Source: Acanthaster planci
Lineage: Eukaryota; Echinodermata; Asteroidea; Valvatida; Acanthasteridae
Assembly: GCF_001949145.1 (NCBI RefSeq)
Contig: NW_019091359.1
Location: 2,352,158 to 2,367,980 of the forward strand
Direction of reading: 5' to 3'
Length of the DNA: 15,823 nt
Part shown: piece by piece, positions 1 to 11,000 of the stretch
Layout: every line of letters starts with the position of its first letter
Position numbering within the stretch: position 1 is the stretch's first letter
Translations under genes and position numbers: made by a program
The notes under the pieces: generated by a model
What the model was told of the DNA's origin: nothing
The model's input: only the letters and a program-made list of their open reading frames with translations
Databases searched by the model: none

Positions 1-1067
1 CCCCATGTTAATCCAGATTTCTGTTTTGTTTGGGGGAGAGAAGACTCTTAGCTTGCCTCTAACTTAACTCCTTGTGGAGTGCTCAAGTTGCAAGTTATTA
101 CCTACTTGTATATGTCTTGTAGATAGAATGTCGTCAAGAAATCGATGTCGTCGACACTTGTAACAGAAGGCTTTAAAAAGTGAATTGTGAATACTTCAAT
201 GCATGTGCATGCACAATGAAGCATAAACGAAATTGTACTTTAAAGATAAACATTTTGCTTAAGTAATTCATAAATACCTCAGACAGTTTCCCTATTCAAC
301 AATGCTAAACGTTTCCATGTATTAATATTTGATAATGCCCGCTGCATAAAAAATGCTCTGGCATCTGGATATGAGAAAGTTTAATCTATCCCCAATTGGT
401 CAAGAGTCTGCTGGTAACGCAGCACGCAGAATGCCCCATGTGCGCGCTAAGTTCACATACATGTATGGAGATTCCTCTGGACAACATGTACGAGGAATAT
501 ACATGTACCATAAACTGGACGGGGATTAAATAATGACCACTTTGGTTGACGCATGTCTCAGAAACATGGGTCAAAATTAGTTAAAATAATAAGCAGACAT
601 CAGGTTAATTTAAAATGACTAAGACATCGAATTAAATCAAGATTACGGCAAATTAGGAGAAAAGTTAAAGGGTCTGAGTGATGGATATTATTTCTCACAA
701 ACATTTTGTGCAAAGTGTGTATATGTGGTCCTATATGGCGCCTATATGGTTTTATTGGTTTTGTGTGAAAAGTTGGAAAGGCTGTTGTGCTGTGTAAAGA
801 AGAATACCACATGTAGATTTCACTGGTTCCATATGGTCATTTCATTCGTATGTATTTTGGAAGTGGGGCATACCAGGGAATGTACATCAGTTCTTTGTTG
901 GACAAGTTGGATCTTGAATTGCGGTTAAGATAATAATATTGTTGTTCAACTACATAATCGTCAGCCATATGATGGTCAGATGTCTTTACAATATCAAATG
1001 AGGCTCGGGGGCTTGAGGGTCATCAATAACATGTTTTTGGAATAACCAGTAAGTACAGAGGCAACCT
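1..1067. other. No gene recognised
   Basis: AT-rich sequence with only short chance open frames. It includes several TACATGTA words (near 459, 486 and 501) but no coding similarity, RNA gene or named repeat. Confidence 0.6.
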
Positions 1068-1084
1068 TTAACCCTAAAAGAACC
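1068..1084. repeat. Left copy of a perfect 17-bp inverted repeat
   Basis: TTAACCCTAAAAGAACC here is the exact reverse complement of 1936-1952. The pair encloses the LINE fragment. It is either the terminal repeats of a larger element or two opposed copies of one dispersed repeat. Confidence 0.75.
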
Positions 1085-1242
1085 TGGGACAGAATTCCCA
1101 TTTGACATTTACTCTTGTATTATCACAGTACATTCTTTTCACATGCTGTTCGGTAACATCTTTCCTTCTTTTTGACACTCATGGTGTGAAAATCCTACAT
1201 ACCGTTGTTGTGCAATGCCAATTTTTGGAGATAGATAGTGGC

Positions 1243-1790
1243 CTATCCCGTCATCACATGCGACGATGTAGCTCGGTGTCTAGCTAAACTACGATTCTCG
1301 CAAGCAGTGATGTATGAGGTTGTGGAAGTAGAGCGGCCTAAATGGGTGGCGGAGCGCCACCGTACCCAGTCCTGTGCCAGTGTCTCCCATGAGTTGGCTG
1401 GGGTTTGAAATGCCTGCAAGTCACGCTTAAGGACATCCTGGTAGCACAGTCTTGGACAGTCACGGGGGCGAGAAGGGTAAGCCAGCTCCCCATAGAAAAT
1501 ATCTTTAGGCAGGCGACCATCATCTTGTCTGGAGACATGTCCAAACCAGCAGAGACGGCGAGCCAACAACAGTGTGAATATATCGCTAGTGCCCGTGAGC
1601 TCCAAGATGGCAAGGTTGGAGACCCTGTCCTGCCAAGAAATTCCAAGTATTGAGCGTAGGCATCGGAAATGGAAGGCATTCAGGGGGGGCTCCTGGCGGC
1701 GATAGGTTGGCCATGTTTCGCTGCAGTAGAGCAGTGTACTCAGCACACCTGACTCGTAGATACAGATCTTAAGCTTGATAGAGAGTGACC
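1243..1790 (-). mobile_element. 5'-truncated LINE fragment: C-terminal part of a reverse transcriptase ORF
   Basis: On the minus strand an uninterrupted frame runs through about 1790 to the stop at 1243. It reads KICIYESGVLSTLLYCSETW, then LNAFHFRCLRSILGISWQDR, RRLCWFGHVSRQDDGRLPKD and a degraded basic tail. These are the conserved motifs downstream of the catalytic domain in endonuclease/reverse-transcriptase proteins of non-LTR retrotransposons (pattern VLSTLLYGSETW, LNAF..RCLR.ILGI.W.DRV, RRLRW.GHV.R..D.R.PK). The endonuclease and the catalytic domain are absent, and similarity stops near 1790, so this is a 5'-truncated copy. The frame is still open over about 180 codons, but several motif residues have changed (LLYC for LLYG). 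The clade is uncertain, perhaps RTE-like. No poly(A) tail or target-site duplication was found. Confidence 0.85.
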
Positions 1791-1935
1791 TACATGTAAC
1801 AACGTTACATTGGATTGAGTTGAAACATGATGGTTATGACAGTTGTACTGATAATGTGAGATTTTACATGCATGCTGAGTTTTAACAAGATTGCATGTGG
1901 GACACCCAAGTTTCCCTCCCCCCCCCAAAAAAATC

Positions 1936-1952
1936 GGTTCTTTTAGGGTTAA
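1936..1952. repeat. Right copy of the perfect 17-bp inverted repeat
   Basis: GGTTCTTTTAGGGTTAA is the exact reverse complement of 1068-1084. It is preceded by a run of C then A (1919-1933), which does not recur beside the left copy, so the match ends sharply on that side. Confidence 0.75.
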
Positions 1953-2121
1953 CATGAAAATAATGGATGTGGCCATGACTGTCATGAAAGCAGCCAGAAA
2001 ATGCTATCAACCCAAAATAATGAGAGTGGTGATTGGATTCTATAAAGAATCATTCGGCCAGGTTTACTGGGATCATTCATGTGCATGCAAATTACTTGTA
2101 CGTTATGCAGGAAGCAAGTGA

Positions 2122-2174
2122 CCCATAGTTGAACCAAAGTTTACATTCGAACTTGCCCATAGCTGAACAAAAGT
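2122..2174. repeat. 34-bp-period imperfect direct repeat
   Basis: CCCATAGTTGAACCAAAGT (2122-2140) and CCCATAGCTGAACAAAAGT (2156-2174) differ at two positions. This is a short local duplication of no known function. Confidence 0.7.
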
Positions 2175-2841
2175 GTGATTCATGTGTGCTGGATTCATGT
2201 ACACCTCACCTTCCTTTATATTAAGTATTCAAAAGAATGCGGGGGACCAGACTGTGAGTTGAACGCTGGTCTGTCATGTACATTTGCAAGGATTGATCCT
2301 GCATTGCACAACTTTAAGGGTACTGCCGTGTAATTATACAGAGTCAGATAACGAAGTTGCATATCTGCAGCCTGGTGCAGTTTTTACAAACCATAGCACG
2401 TCTGACCATGTGCGTGTTCATGAAGTCTCCCAAATCCTTCTGTAAGTGTTGCAATAAGCTTATGTTTAACTTCAGCGTTGAAAACCACGTGATGCTTTAA
2501 GGAGCAGAGTGTTTGAGTTTATCTCAACATCTAGTTGCTAATATGTGTATAGTTGATGTACCCTAGTATGCATTACAGACATCCTGTTTATGTTGGCACT
2601 TAAACATGTTTGCACACTGCACACATCAAAAAGCAGTTTCTTTCAGTCTTAGGATTTTTATAACGAGAGTTGTGAGAGGGAATAGACTTGAGCCAAACTG
2701 GAGGTTTCTGAAATTCTTTTTTGTACATTATTTTTGTTAGTTTCTTTGAAGGTTTTCTGTTCTTTGCATAAGTAATGTTATGTGGCTAAAGGGGAAATTA
2801 ATGATTAATGGGAAATTATGTATGTAAAAGCCATAGAGCTA

Positions 2842-2849
2842 TATATAAA
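2842..2849 (+). promoter_or_regulatory. TATA-box-like sequence
   Basis: TATATAAA followed by AA. It lies 640 bp upstream of the tentative ATG at 3488. A TATA match in AT-rich DNA is weak evidence alone, and no initiator was defined. Confidence 0.2.
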
Positions 2850-3487
2850 AACCAAGAGTGCTGACTCATGTACGAAGTGATGTCTGCTGGGTGCGTCCAT
2901 GTTTGTGCCCAAACCTACCGAAACTCACGATTTGTACGGCTTTTGTACGGCTATTTGCATATCTGCATCCGTATTCAAAACGAAACGTCAACAAAGTCGA
3001 TACGTAAATGACCCAAATGCACATCAGTAAATGAGCATTTCATTTTGCTCTGCGCCAAAAAACACAAACGCGGACACATACATGTATGCGCTGCACAAGA
3101 ACAAGAATTTTGCCGTGACACTTTTTAAAAATTGGATTTTATCCGTTCCCAATGTGCATGACATCTGCTGCTCCAGAGCTGTCAACTCACTGAACACTGA
3201 CTGAATTAAGGGAACAACTTAATTAGCTGAACATATCAAAAGACGGCCATCGAAAGATATGCATACGAAATCGGACAACCTTGCTTGAATGTTGGGGAAA
3301 GATCTGTTTTATAATAACAATCAGGTATGCATGTAATAAATGTGCCATTGCTCTGTACGTGTGCGCCTTATTCAAATGACGCGCTGATATTTGTGTATGT
3401 TGTACTTGTGCATGGCTATTAGAATACATAATTTGATATCCATTCCATCGATTTTGAATATTTGACAAGCATGCACATAGATTCAAA

Positions 3488-4834
3488 ATGTCTGCGCCCA
3501 GGACGGTGTCAAATTTTCTCAACACAGACAATGAAAGGTTAGTGTTCTACTTTTTGTATTTAGCTCTATAGTAAAAGCTTATTTTTGTAGAGATTTAGTT
3601 TTTCTTTTGATTGAATTTGTTCTGTGACTAACAATTTTAACAGCATTGATTTGTTATCAAGTTTAAGAGTTAAATGTCAGAATCTTAACGGTTAGCCAAA
3701 GAGGGTGTTTCAAAGAAAAGGTATCTTAGTTTGAAGAGTTTATACATCCCAACTACATATTTTATATTTACTGGCAAAAACCTTGGTATCATTGTAAAGA
3801 GGAAGCCTGTGCTTTACAAAGGCTCACTCCAAATTTACGCCATAAGAGAAGTTTATTCCCTGTTGTGTTCTGTCGTGTTAACCAAACCATTTGAACAACC
3901 CCAGGGTTCAACAGACAATTCTTAAACCCTTTCACCAAGCCCAGTTTCTCAACACTGTGCCAGTTTTGACACACCAAGCCCCGCACCTGCAAGAGAGGGT
4001 GATAAATGGGGAAAAAAATCTTCCTCTTCTCTTCTGTGCTTAGTTAATTTGGAATGTTAGCACACACACAGCGACAACTTTGGCCTAAATAGAGTGTCCC
4101 AACCCCAATTTTGTGCCACATTTTTAGAAAAATGGTGCTCAATTACATATGAGCCAGAAAATGAAATCAGTGTGTATCATCGAAAACATATAACAATAAC
4201 GAACAGGATTTTTATTTAGGACTTTTAACTAAGATCATGGTACTTTCCATTATCATTTGGACATATAATATCATTTGGAATTTGAACTCCTTAAAATAGG
4301 ATTATCTTTTTTAAACCCTGTTTTACAGTTTTGCTTCTGGGAGATTATGTAATGTTCCAATGTAAATGTACCTGTGCATGATTTTAGCATTAATTTTCAT
4401 TTGCCTTTTTGGTTCAGTGGAAGACAGTCAGCAAAGATTGTCAGATTGAGGTAATGGACGTGATTACTGTGATCCAGTCCTCTTGAACAAACACATACAT
4501 TGACGTTTATTACCTTCTAGAACGCTTTCTTGCCGTGCCACAGAAATTTGTACAGGATGCTGACTGGTAAAATTAGGAAAGTTGCTTGTGTTGAAGACAC
4601 TGTAACATGTACAGTATATACTCTTGGTGAACAGTTTTGATGTTGTGATTTCATTGTGACTTGGACATTGTAATGTAAAAGTCATACCTCACAGAATAAG
4701 GCCCTTTCCTTGTTGATTTATTGATGCAATATAGATAACTGTTGACTGCTTTGATGAGATTTATAAGTGTCCTTACTTTGCTTGTCAGACATGAACATCC
4801 CTCTGACCACATCCCTGCAGTCAGCAAACACTGA
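3488..4834 (+). CDS. Tentative three-exon gene for a 42-residue basic protein
   Basis: Not recognised as any family. Exon 1 (3488-3537) starts at ATG in context CAAAATGT, with an in-frame stop upstream at 3455-3457, and ends GAAAG|GTTAGT. Exon 2 (4418-4450, 33 nt) has the acceptor TTTTTGGTTCAG and donor TTGAG|GTAATG. Exon 3 (4789-4834) has the acceptor TTTGCTTGTCAG and ends in TGA. All junctions are phase 2 and fit one frame: MSAPRTVSNFLNTDNE, then SGRQSAKIVRL, then RHEHPSDHIPAVSKH. The product is hydrophilic, with no membrane segment or signal peptide. AATAAA signals follow near 5149 and 5299. The model rests only on splice-site quality and frame agreement, which chance can produce in 1.3 kb. 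The exons might also belong to a longer transcript. Confidence 0.25.
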
Positions 4835-5467
4835 ATATAAAAAACTTCAAGTCTTTCATTTTAACAGGCATGTATTTTGAACTGAAAGACTGGTCTACTT
4901 TCCGTGAAATGATCTCTTTGAAATAGATTATTATAAAGAGCAGATTCCGACTCCCCATGCCTCTTTGATTCATTTAGTTTTCTTTGGGGGGGTATTCTTT
5001 TCACAAGTCAATATTTATAGATGGTCAAATATTATTCAGTGTTTGCTATGTGCATTGAGAGCTGACATATAACTCAAAATTTAGAAATTCTACAAAGCAC
5101 TGTTGAATATTATTTGTAGAAGGGAATCAATGTGCACTTGTTGCCAAATAAATGCCACTTTGTACAGGTACCTAAAACCTGCCTCTGCTCATTGAAAGCA
5201 CTGGAGTTAAGGAGAAACAAATAGCTGCAGTTTAAAACTCTGTCGTGGAGTTTAATGTGTGTACATATTTTATTTTTCCATTCTTCCTTGCTTCTCCAAT
5301 AAATTTACGAAAAAGGGAAAAAAAAGTCTCTTGTATTACATATTGACATCCATATACTTATCAACCTGCAGATTAAGACAAGAAATGCACTCCATTGTGA
5401 ATTTGATCAACCAAGGTGCCCACTCTTTTACCGCAGCTAACCTAGTCGATAAATGCCTTGCGTGGTA
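4835..5467. other. AT-rich stretch, possible 3'UTR, otherwise no gene recognised
   Basis: Contains a G7 run (4985-4991) and two plus-strand AATAAA hexamers. It would be 3'UTR if the 3488-4834 gene is real; otherwise it is intergenic. Confidence 0.4.
5299..5304 (+). promoter_or_regulatory. Candidate poly(A) signal, plus strand
   Basis: AATAAA, with another about 150 bp upstream (near 5149). Both would suit a 3'UTR of about 320-470 nt for the tentative small gene ending at 4834. Such hexamers are common in this AT-rich DNA. Confidence 0.2.
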
Positions 5468-5535
5468 GCCATCTTGCAGGGCAGTTGGTTTGTTCCACAG
5501 GGAAACTTCTTTTGTGCACTGGCGTGCAAGATGGC
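5468..5535. repeat. 11-bp inverted repeat of YY1-like sites
   Basis: GCCATCTTGCA (5468-5478) and its exact reverse complement TGCAAGATGGC (5525-5535) are separated by 46 bp. AAGATGGC is the core of the YY1/Pho-type motif, and the right site continues as AAGATGGCCGCCATGG, itself nearly palindromic. It lies directly beside interspersed repeat copy A and may be part of it. Confidence 0.5.
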
Positions 5536-5561
5536 CGCCATGGGAACCTGCAATCCTTCGC

Positions 5562-5700
5562 AAGTTGAAGTGCACCCTCACCAGCAAAACAAGGCCTGCC
5601 TGGTACAAAGTTTTCCAACTGGGTCCTTGCATGCGTTCGGCACACACTCGAAGATACGTTCTAGCATATTTTCGTTGCGCATACTCGGTGCGCCCTGCAC
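5562..5700. repeat. Interspersed repeat copy A (related to 11238-11395)
   Basis: Shares AGTTGAAGTGC and the following 60 bp with CDK20 intron 3, in the same orientation, then drifts. Short open frames here on both strands are incidental to the repeat. It is probably a degraded short transposon; no coding domain or terminal repeat is recognised. Confidence 0.55.
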
Positions 5701-7246
5701 CAAACGCATGTGAACTTGCACGCCTACACAGGGAATTCGTACCAGATGTGTGAAAATTTAACTTTTTAGCCGATTTCAGCTTTTTTTGTTTAGATGTTGA
5801 GCCTCATTTTCAGCGTTTATGTGCACCTGCTGGGTACAAACGTATGAGGACTTCTTACATTTCAGCTTCTTGCTAGCTATTTTCAGCTTTATTTTTAAGT
5901 GGCCACTCACACCCCTGGTTTGTACCAACGGGCTTTCAATTTCATCTAAAAACAAGCCCTCTTTTGTTCCCACTTGGAGCGACTACTCTCAGTCAGCTCT
6001 CTTCAATTATGTTGACAGCTATTACTTCAGGTAAATGTAAACTGAGATTGTTTGTACCTATGTATCTGCCATTTTGGATGTGCTCATAACTTGTCCCCAT
6101 CATAGCAGAAAGCCGCTAACGCTTACAGTTTATGTGGCCCTAAGACAGCAGTTGGCAACAGCTCAGTGCTCAAAGCATCTCATAATGGACATGGATATTT
6201 ACTGCGATGTCTTTGAAGAAATTGCGTGATCTCCCCTTTTAGGGGTACTGCCAACAGCCGACACGCAAGTCGGTGCCGACCACGATGACACAATATCACT
6301 CATAGTCCCCGATATTTTCCCTAATATTTTACATGTAGTATGATTTTTTGTACGCAGTCAAATGACTTCTTTCTAACCTCTGCTATTCCATACAATGATT
6401 AATGACACAAACGGACTCGCTGACCAGACTAAAATGGCCATTTCTTAGAAAAAGAAAATGGTTTGATATTTGTTATCACCTGGAAGTTTTATTGACAACA
6501 AAAACACTTCACCATGGATATGCAATTGTAAACTGAAACAATGGCATACCTCAACGACTTGGTGGATTTATTTTTCAGCCAGAACAAATGTAACATATCA
6601 TGAAGATCACTCACTTAAATGGCCTACACGTTGAGGAAAAAATCACAGGCAAAAACTCCTCAGCCAAGTTCCAAATTCTTGCACGTAGATTGAATAATCC
6701 ATAATCATATGAATATGGATCAGTCGTGTCCGGAATGGTGTCTCATAGGGTCACATCTTTTGGGCTATTGGCATATCAGAAGTGGGGGGGGGTGCTTGCC
6801 CCATCCCTCCCCCAGAAGAAAAGTTGGAAACAGAAAAGAGAAAAAAAAACAGATCTGACCTCCTTCCACAGTTAATGGTTTGTCAGTTTGCTGACAAAAT
6901 GCTGAAACAAATTTTGGCAACGCCCATGGTAAAGATCTAATTTTTGCTCCATAGACTAAGCACAAAGGAAGGAATACTTGGCGTTGGCAACAACTGGCCA
7001 TTTATGTTTTGGCTGTTCATTCTGAAATTCCAGTTTCACCCAGACATTTTAAAATTTCCCTTAAGTTATTTTGAAATGAAGGGATGCATAAAAACTCGAT
7101 GGCTAGACATCTGATCAATACTTGACAGCTGGTCCGGCATGACAGAAACACCGTCATGCTTTCCTGATGTAAATCACAAGAGAATTGCTGAGACACATGT
7201 AAAAACAGCTGCCATTTTAATACCCGTCAGTTCAGGTATATACATA
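5701..7246. other. No gene recognised
   Basis: Open frames here are short and show no known motif. Small structures are present: a 9-bp inverted pair GGTACAAAC/GTTTGTACC between about 5831 and 5925, a nested CCGAC/GTCGG/CCGAC set at 6258-6280, and a G-run followed by C-runs at 6784-6813. None is attributable to a known element. Confidence 0.55.
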
Positions 7247-7252
7247 TTTATT
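7247..7252 (-). promoter_or_regulatory. Candidate poly(A) signal for CDK20
   Basis: AATAAA on the minus strand, about 590 bp beyond the CDK20 stop. A weaker ATTAAA lies nearer at 7466-7471. Between the stop and here nothing coding is recognised, so 7246-7842 is most simply 3'UTR. Which signal is used cannot be told from sequence. Confidence 0.3.
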
Positions 7253-7842
7253 TTCTCTCTCCAATAAATAAAATAAAAAAGAACAAAACCATCAGTCACA
7301 TGTTCAACACTCATTGCCACTTTCTGGTTACCCCCTGGACTTAGTTTGGGGGCCAGCTCCATCCATGTGGCGAGGAATCTACCTAAGCAATGATCTCCGT
7401 TGGGGTGACAAATCGCTTGCGTGTGCCAGTTCTGAGCAGTGTGCATGAGCAATTATGCAAATCAGTTTAATGCTAATTTCCTTCATTATTCCTCTTCATT
7501 TTGACCCCATCAATTATTCTAAAACTCTTTTTCTGAGAGGACAACTTTATGAAGACCTGGGCAAGTCCTCCTAATGTCTTCACTTTGTTGACTTTGCTTT
7601 TTCTCGGGTCCAGGCATGGAGGAATAACATGCCTGTCTACTAGCTCACATATGGGCCCAGAGTTCTCAATACAGAATTTTCATCGGATTGTGTACAAAAG
7701 TGACTTTCATCCTCTACAAGGGGTCAAAGGCAAATGATATCACTGGTATGATTCTAGTCTCTCTTCGTCACCACTGAATAGCACATGTACAGAGAGCACA
7801 GATCCTGCAGTCTTTGTACGTCAGCTTCTTTCCTTGAGCTGA

Positions 7843-8019
7843 TCAGACAAACGGAGTCAGCAAGTCTGGATCCACCAGGGACTGCTCCAACGGAACATCA
7901 ATGTCGTATTCTTTGGGGTTCTGGCCGCGATGTCGCACTTTCTTGCCGTGCTTGGGAATGGGTAGCTCAGAGTGGTGGGCCAGCAGAGGTTCGGTGAAGA
8001 AGTACGGATGCAGGAGGGC
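7843..8019 (-). CDS. CDK20: CDK20 coding exon 10 (terminal) with stop
   Basis: The acceptor CTTTGGTAG is followed by residues 282-339: [12 protein letters not shown], then HHSELPIPK, a basic run [10 protein letters not shown], and the CDK20-type tail [22 protein letters not shown] lies at 7845-7843. The end of the tail (LE.SL..P.L..PF) matches vertebrate CDK20, so the protein is full length. The basic run replaces the proline/glycine-rich linker of mammals. Confidence 0.96.
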   Translation of the reverse strand, partial: ALLHPYFFTEPLLAHHSELPIPKHGKKVRHRGQNPKEYDIDVPLEQSLVDPDLLTPFV

Positions 8020-11000
8020 CTACCAAAGAGCAAGATGGGAAAGAAGACATGTAATCTGTCGGGATTTACGGTAGTTCACTGTTGTTAGTAGAAGCACCCA
8101 ACTTATCCAGAACAGAAGCGCATATTGTAGAAGCACTTCACAGATTTCATTTGGCGAGGGAGCGTTCAGTATCACTGCACACAGTGCAGAACTGTAAATC
8201 CCTATTCCCAATATAATTTCCTACTCTAAATACAATATACAAGGAACTTTCCTGGACCCTCAAACATCCACTACTGAGGAGGAAACATCCAAGGTCACAT
8301 TCTTGGTGTTTGAGCCTCATTCTTTGTATTTTGTACTTAAGTAGTGGCACTCCCCGTGCAAATGAGAGTGGTTTGAATCTTCCTCCTTAAATCTTTAAAA
8401 TTCAACAAACCCTCCAAGTGGCATTTTAACCTCTTTAAAAGATCTCAAACATTCTCAGAAGACTTGACTGTAGGCACAAACTGGTGAGTGTACAAGTAAA
8501 ATATTTGCCACAAAGGGCCATCATGAAACGTGAAAACAACTCCACCAAAAGTTTCGTGAACTGAATACCCCTTTCAGTCTTTTTCTTTTTGAAGACCAAA
8601 CGCCAAGTGCTTTAATAGCCTGCTCACCTCTGCCGCAGATATCCTCTGCTTTGAAGGATACACAAGAAACTTCTTCAACAAGTCCAGGGCCTGCACCACA
8701 AACAGAAGTATTTCATTACAAAAACCTCATAAGCAAGCAGAAATGGAGAGAATACGAGAAAACTTAAAAGAAACTGCGAAGAATGAAACATGTCAGGGGC
8801 CTTTCTTGAGCTTGAATGTTCTTTTGATTTAAAGAGAAGGGAAAACGGTGCTTACGCTTCAAAATTAAATAAATATACGGCTTCTTGTTCATGTCTGATT
8901 AGTTCAACAGCTTTATACATCTTGCCAAACTGTGGGCAGAAATGTTCTTCTTCAAAACAGAATGGCATACACGATACAGTTGAGGACTAGTGAATCAAAG
9001 AGCAGTTCGTACCTCTGGTGATGCGTCTGGTACCACCTCTTCAAATGGTATGGGCGGATTCTCTGGGAATGTGATCTTGTTGTAGTCTGGCAACTGCTCC
9101 ATTCCCTTCAAGTACATGCCACAAACAACAAAGTGTTACGGCAATGCATTACTCAACTATATGTCCAAAAGAAAGGAGTGACCGCAGGACATGTGAACAT
9201 CATCTGGCTATCTGCATACATAGGATAGGCTGATGGATTAAAATGTTGAGCGTGCCTCCCGTTTGTTTTTTATGTGCACACTGAGTCGAAGAAGTCCGTT
9301 GAGATGGACAGGGTTTTGAATTTGAACTTGATGGCTGCACATAGCCTGTAATGGAAGTAAATATTTCTCTGGCCCAGGGTTTGTAAATATGTGAAAGAAA
9401 CGCTGTACAATTATTGTTCAAACAAATCAGAATTTGTATCAGCAATCTTGCCTGTCATGGAGTGGATCTGATTGGAAGACTAGGTCAGAGTTTAATCAGG
9501 GATGGAAGTGGAGAAAAACGTGACTTTGGACAGCTTACCGGCCATGTCTTCTCAGTGGGTGTTCCCAACACACGTAGCACACAGCATAGCTGCTCGATGT
9601 CGTTCTCTCCGGGGAAGAGTGGGGAGTTATTGAGAAGCTCTCCGAAGATGCAGCCAACTGCCCTGGAATGAGAGAATCTTCCACGCTGAAGCTCTAGTCT
9701 TCAGGAAACAATGCCAAGATGGCAGTATGGTGGAAATGAGAATGGTGGTATCTCTTGTGGGTGGGGCTAAGTGATTGAGGGGGCAGACTAACTAAGCCTT
9801 TCATGGCGAAAGAAGCCTTTTCCTACTGAAGCTGTTAAGAGTGTAGAAAACTGAATATTTCAAATGTTGATGCCAGTTATTGCAACTTACCAGAGATCAA
9901 CACCTTCGTCATATTTCCTAGCTCCATACAACAATTCAGGAGCCCTGTACCACCTGTAAAAAGCAAGAAAAACCGTTATATTAACTAGTCTTTAAATGCT
10001 TCACACAACCTATTTTATGTGGGCTGTTGGATGGCAGCCAAACACGAGGCAAATCCAGCCCTTCTTCTTTTAACTAATATTACAAGAGCACATGTACTTG
10101 GCATCGACCCAAGGCCATGCCTTTTCTCTGCCTGTTGTGCAACTCCATTAGAAAATGAGCCAGTGCTAATTATGCATCTCATTTACATATTGCATATTCA
10201 TATACCTTGTTGCCACCTGGTGGCTGTACTGTCTGCCTTCCTCATTACTGAATACCCTCGCCAGGCCAAAGTCGGCAATCTTCAGGTGTCCCGTCTCACT
10301 GATTAACAGATTAGCTGGTTTCAAATCCTAAACAGGAAACCAATCAATTAAGATCATTAATGAAACAAATCAAGTCCAGAATTCAAACGGGATGCACAGG
10401 TGTTTGGTCATTCTTTCAGCCGTTACTTGCTACTTTCGGTTGATGAACAATTGAACAGCCAGGCAATCAACACCTGTTGCTTGGGTTACATGCATGAATT
10501 CCACAATTAAGGTTTCTGTGCTTACTGAGTTCAGGCAGAGTTTCTGTGCCAACACTGTAAGCACAGAATGTTTTACTTCGTGCTTAGCTAAGCCATAAAT
10601 TGGGTTCAAAGCAACCAAAGATAAATTGTGAGGAAATTCAATCGCATATTTGGGGTTAAGAAGATAATCCATCCTACAGTGAGTCAATCTGGATGTGTAT
10701 CTGCATTACGATGAACAGTAAGCCCACCCTGTGCATGATGGAGTTTTCGTGGCAGTAGGCAATCCCCTTCAGCAGCATCATCATATAGCTCTTGACCTGG
10801 GCCTCCGTCAACGGCTGCTGTGAGTTACGGACCACTTCGGACAGGTCGGACAGCATGTACTCAAAGACGAGCACAAACCCAGTGCCATGGGGAAATACCT
10901 CCCGCAGTTTGACAACCTGATAGGGTGGGAAAATATTAGGGGTGTGTTTGCATGGTTACTCTTGTTAACACAAGTACACGTAGGATGCATGCGCATTACA

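Larger units (their letters stand above)
1953..3487. other. No gene recognised
   Basis: Apart from the direct repeat at 2122-2174 and the TATA-like sequence at 2842, nothing coding is seen. The word GGGTACTGCC at 2318-2327 recurs at 6243-6252 and may mark a dispersed repeat. A short frame near 3130-3205 ending AVNSLNTD faintly recalls the C-terminal tails of reverse transcriptases but is too short to call. Confidence 0.5.

Noticed and set aside
1338-1679. 113-codon minus-strand frame overlapping the LINE fragment
   Set aside because: It is a shadow frame; the reverse-transcriptase motifs are in the other minus-strand frame.
5336-5753. Several overlapping open frames of 67-103 codons on both strands
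   Set aside because: They overlap the interspersed repeat and the YY1-like inverted repeat, with no conserved protein motif; they are by-products of locally higher GC.
5819-6034. 71-codon plus-strand open frame ending at a donor-like CTTCAG|GTAAATG
   Set aside because: No recognisable motif, no supporting exon on either side, and the sequence is low-complexity and pyrimidine-rich.
6765-7001. G-rich/C-rich run considered as a G-quadruplex or gene start
   Set aside because: Only one long G-run is present on the strand, followed by C-runs, so a small hairpin is possible but no four-tract quadruplex; the 78-codon frame has no motif.
7963-7994. tRNA-like A-box (TAGCTCAGAGTGG) followed by a B-box-like GGTTCGG on the plus strand
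   Set aside because: It is the complement of CDK20 exon 10 (HHSELPIP and neighbours), the boxes are too close together, and no cloverleaf can be drawn.
8790-8990. 66-codon plus-strand open frame
   Set aside because: It lies within CDK20 intron 8, has no motif, and its length is expected by chance.
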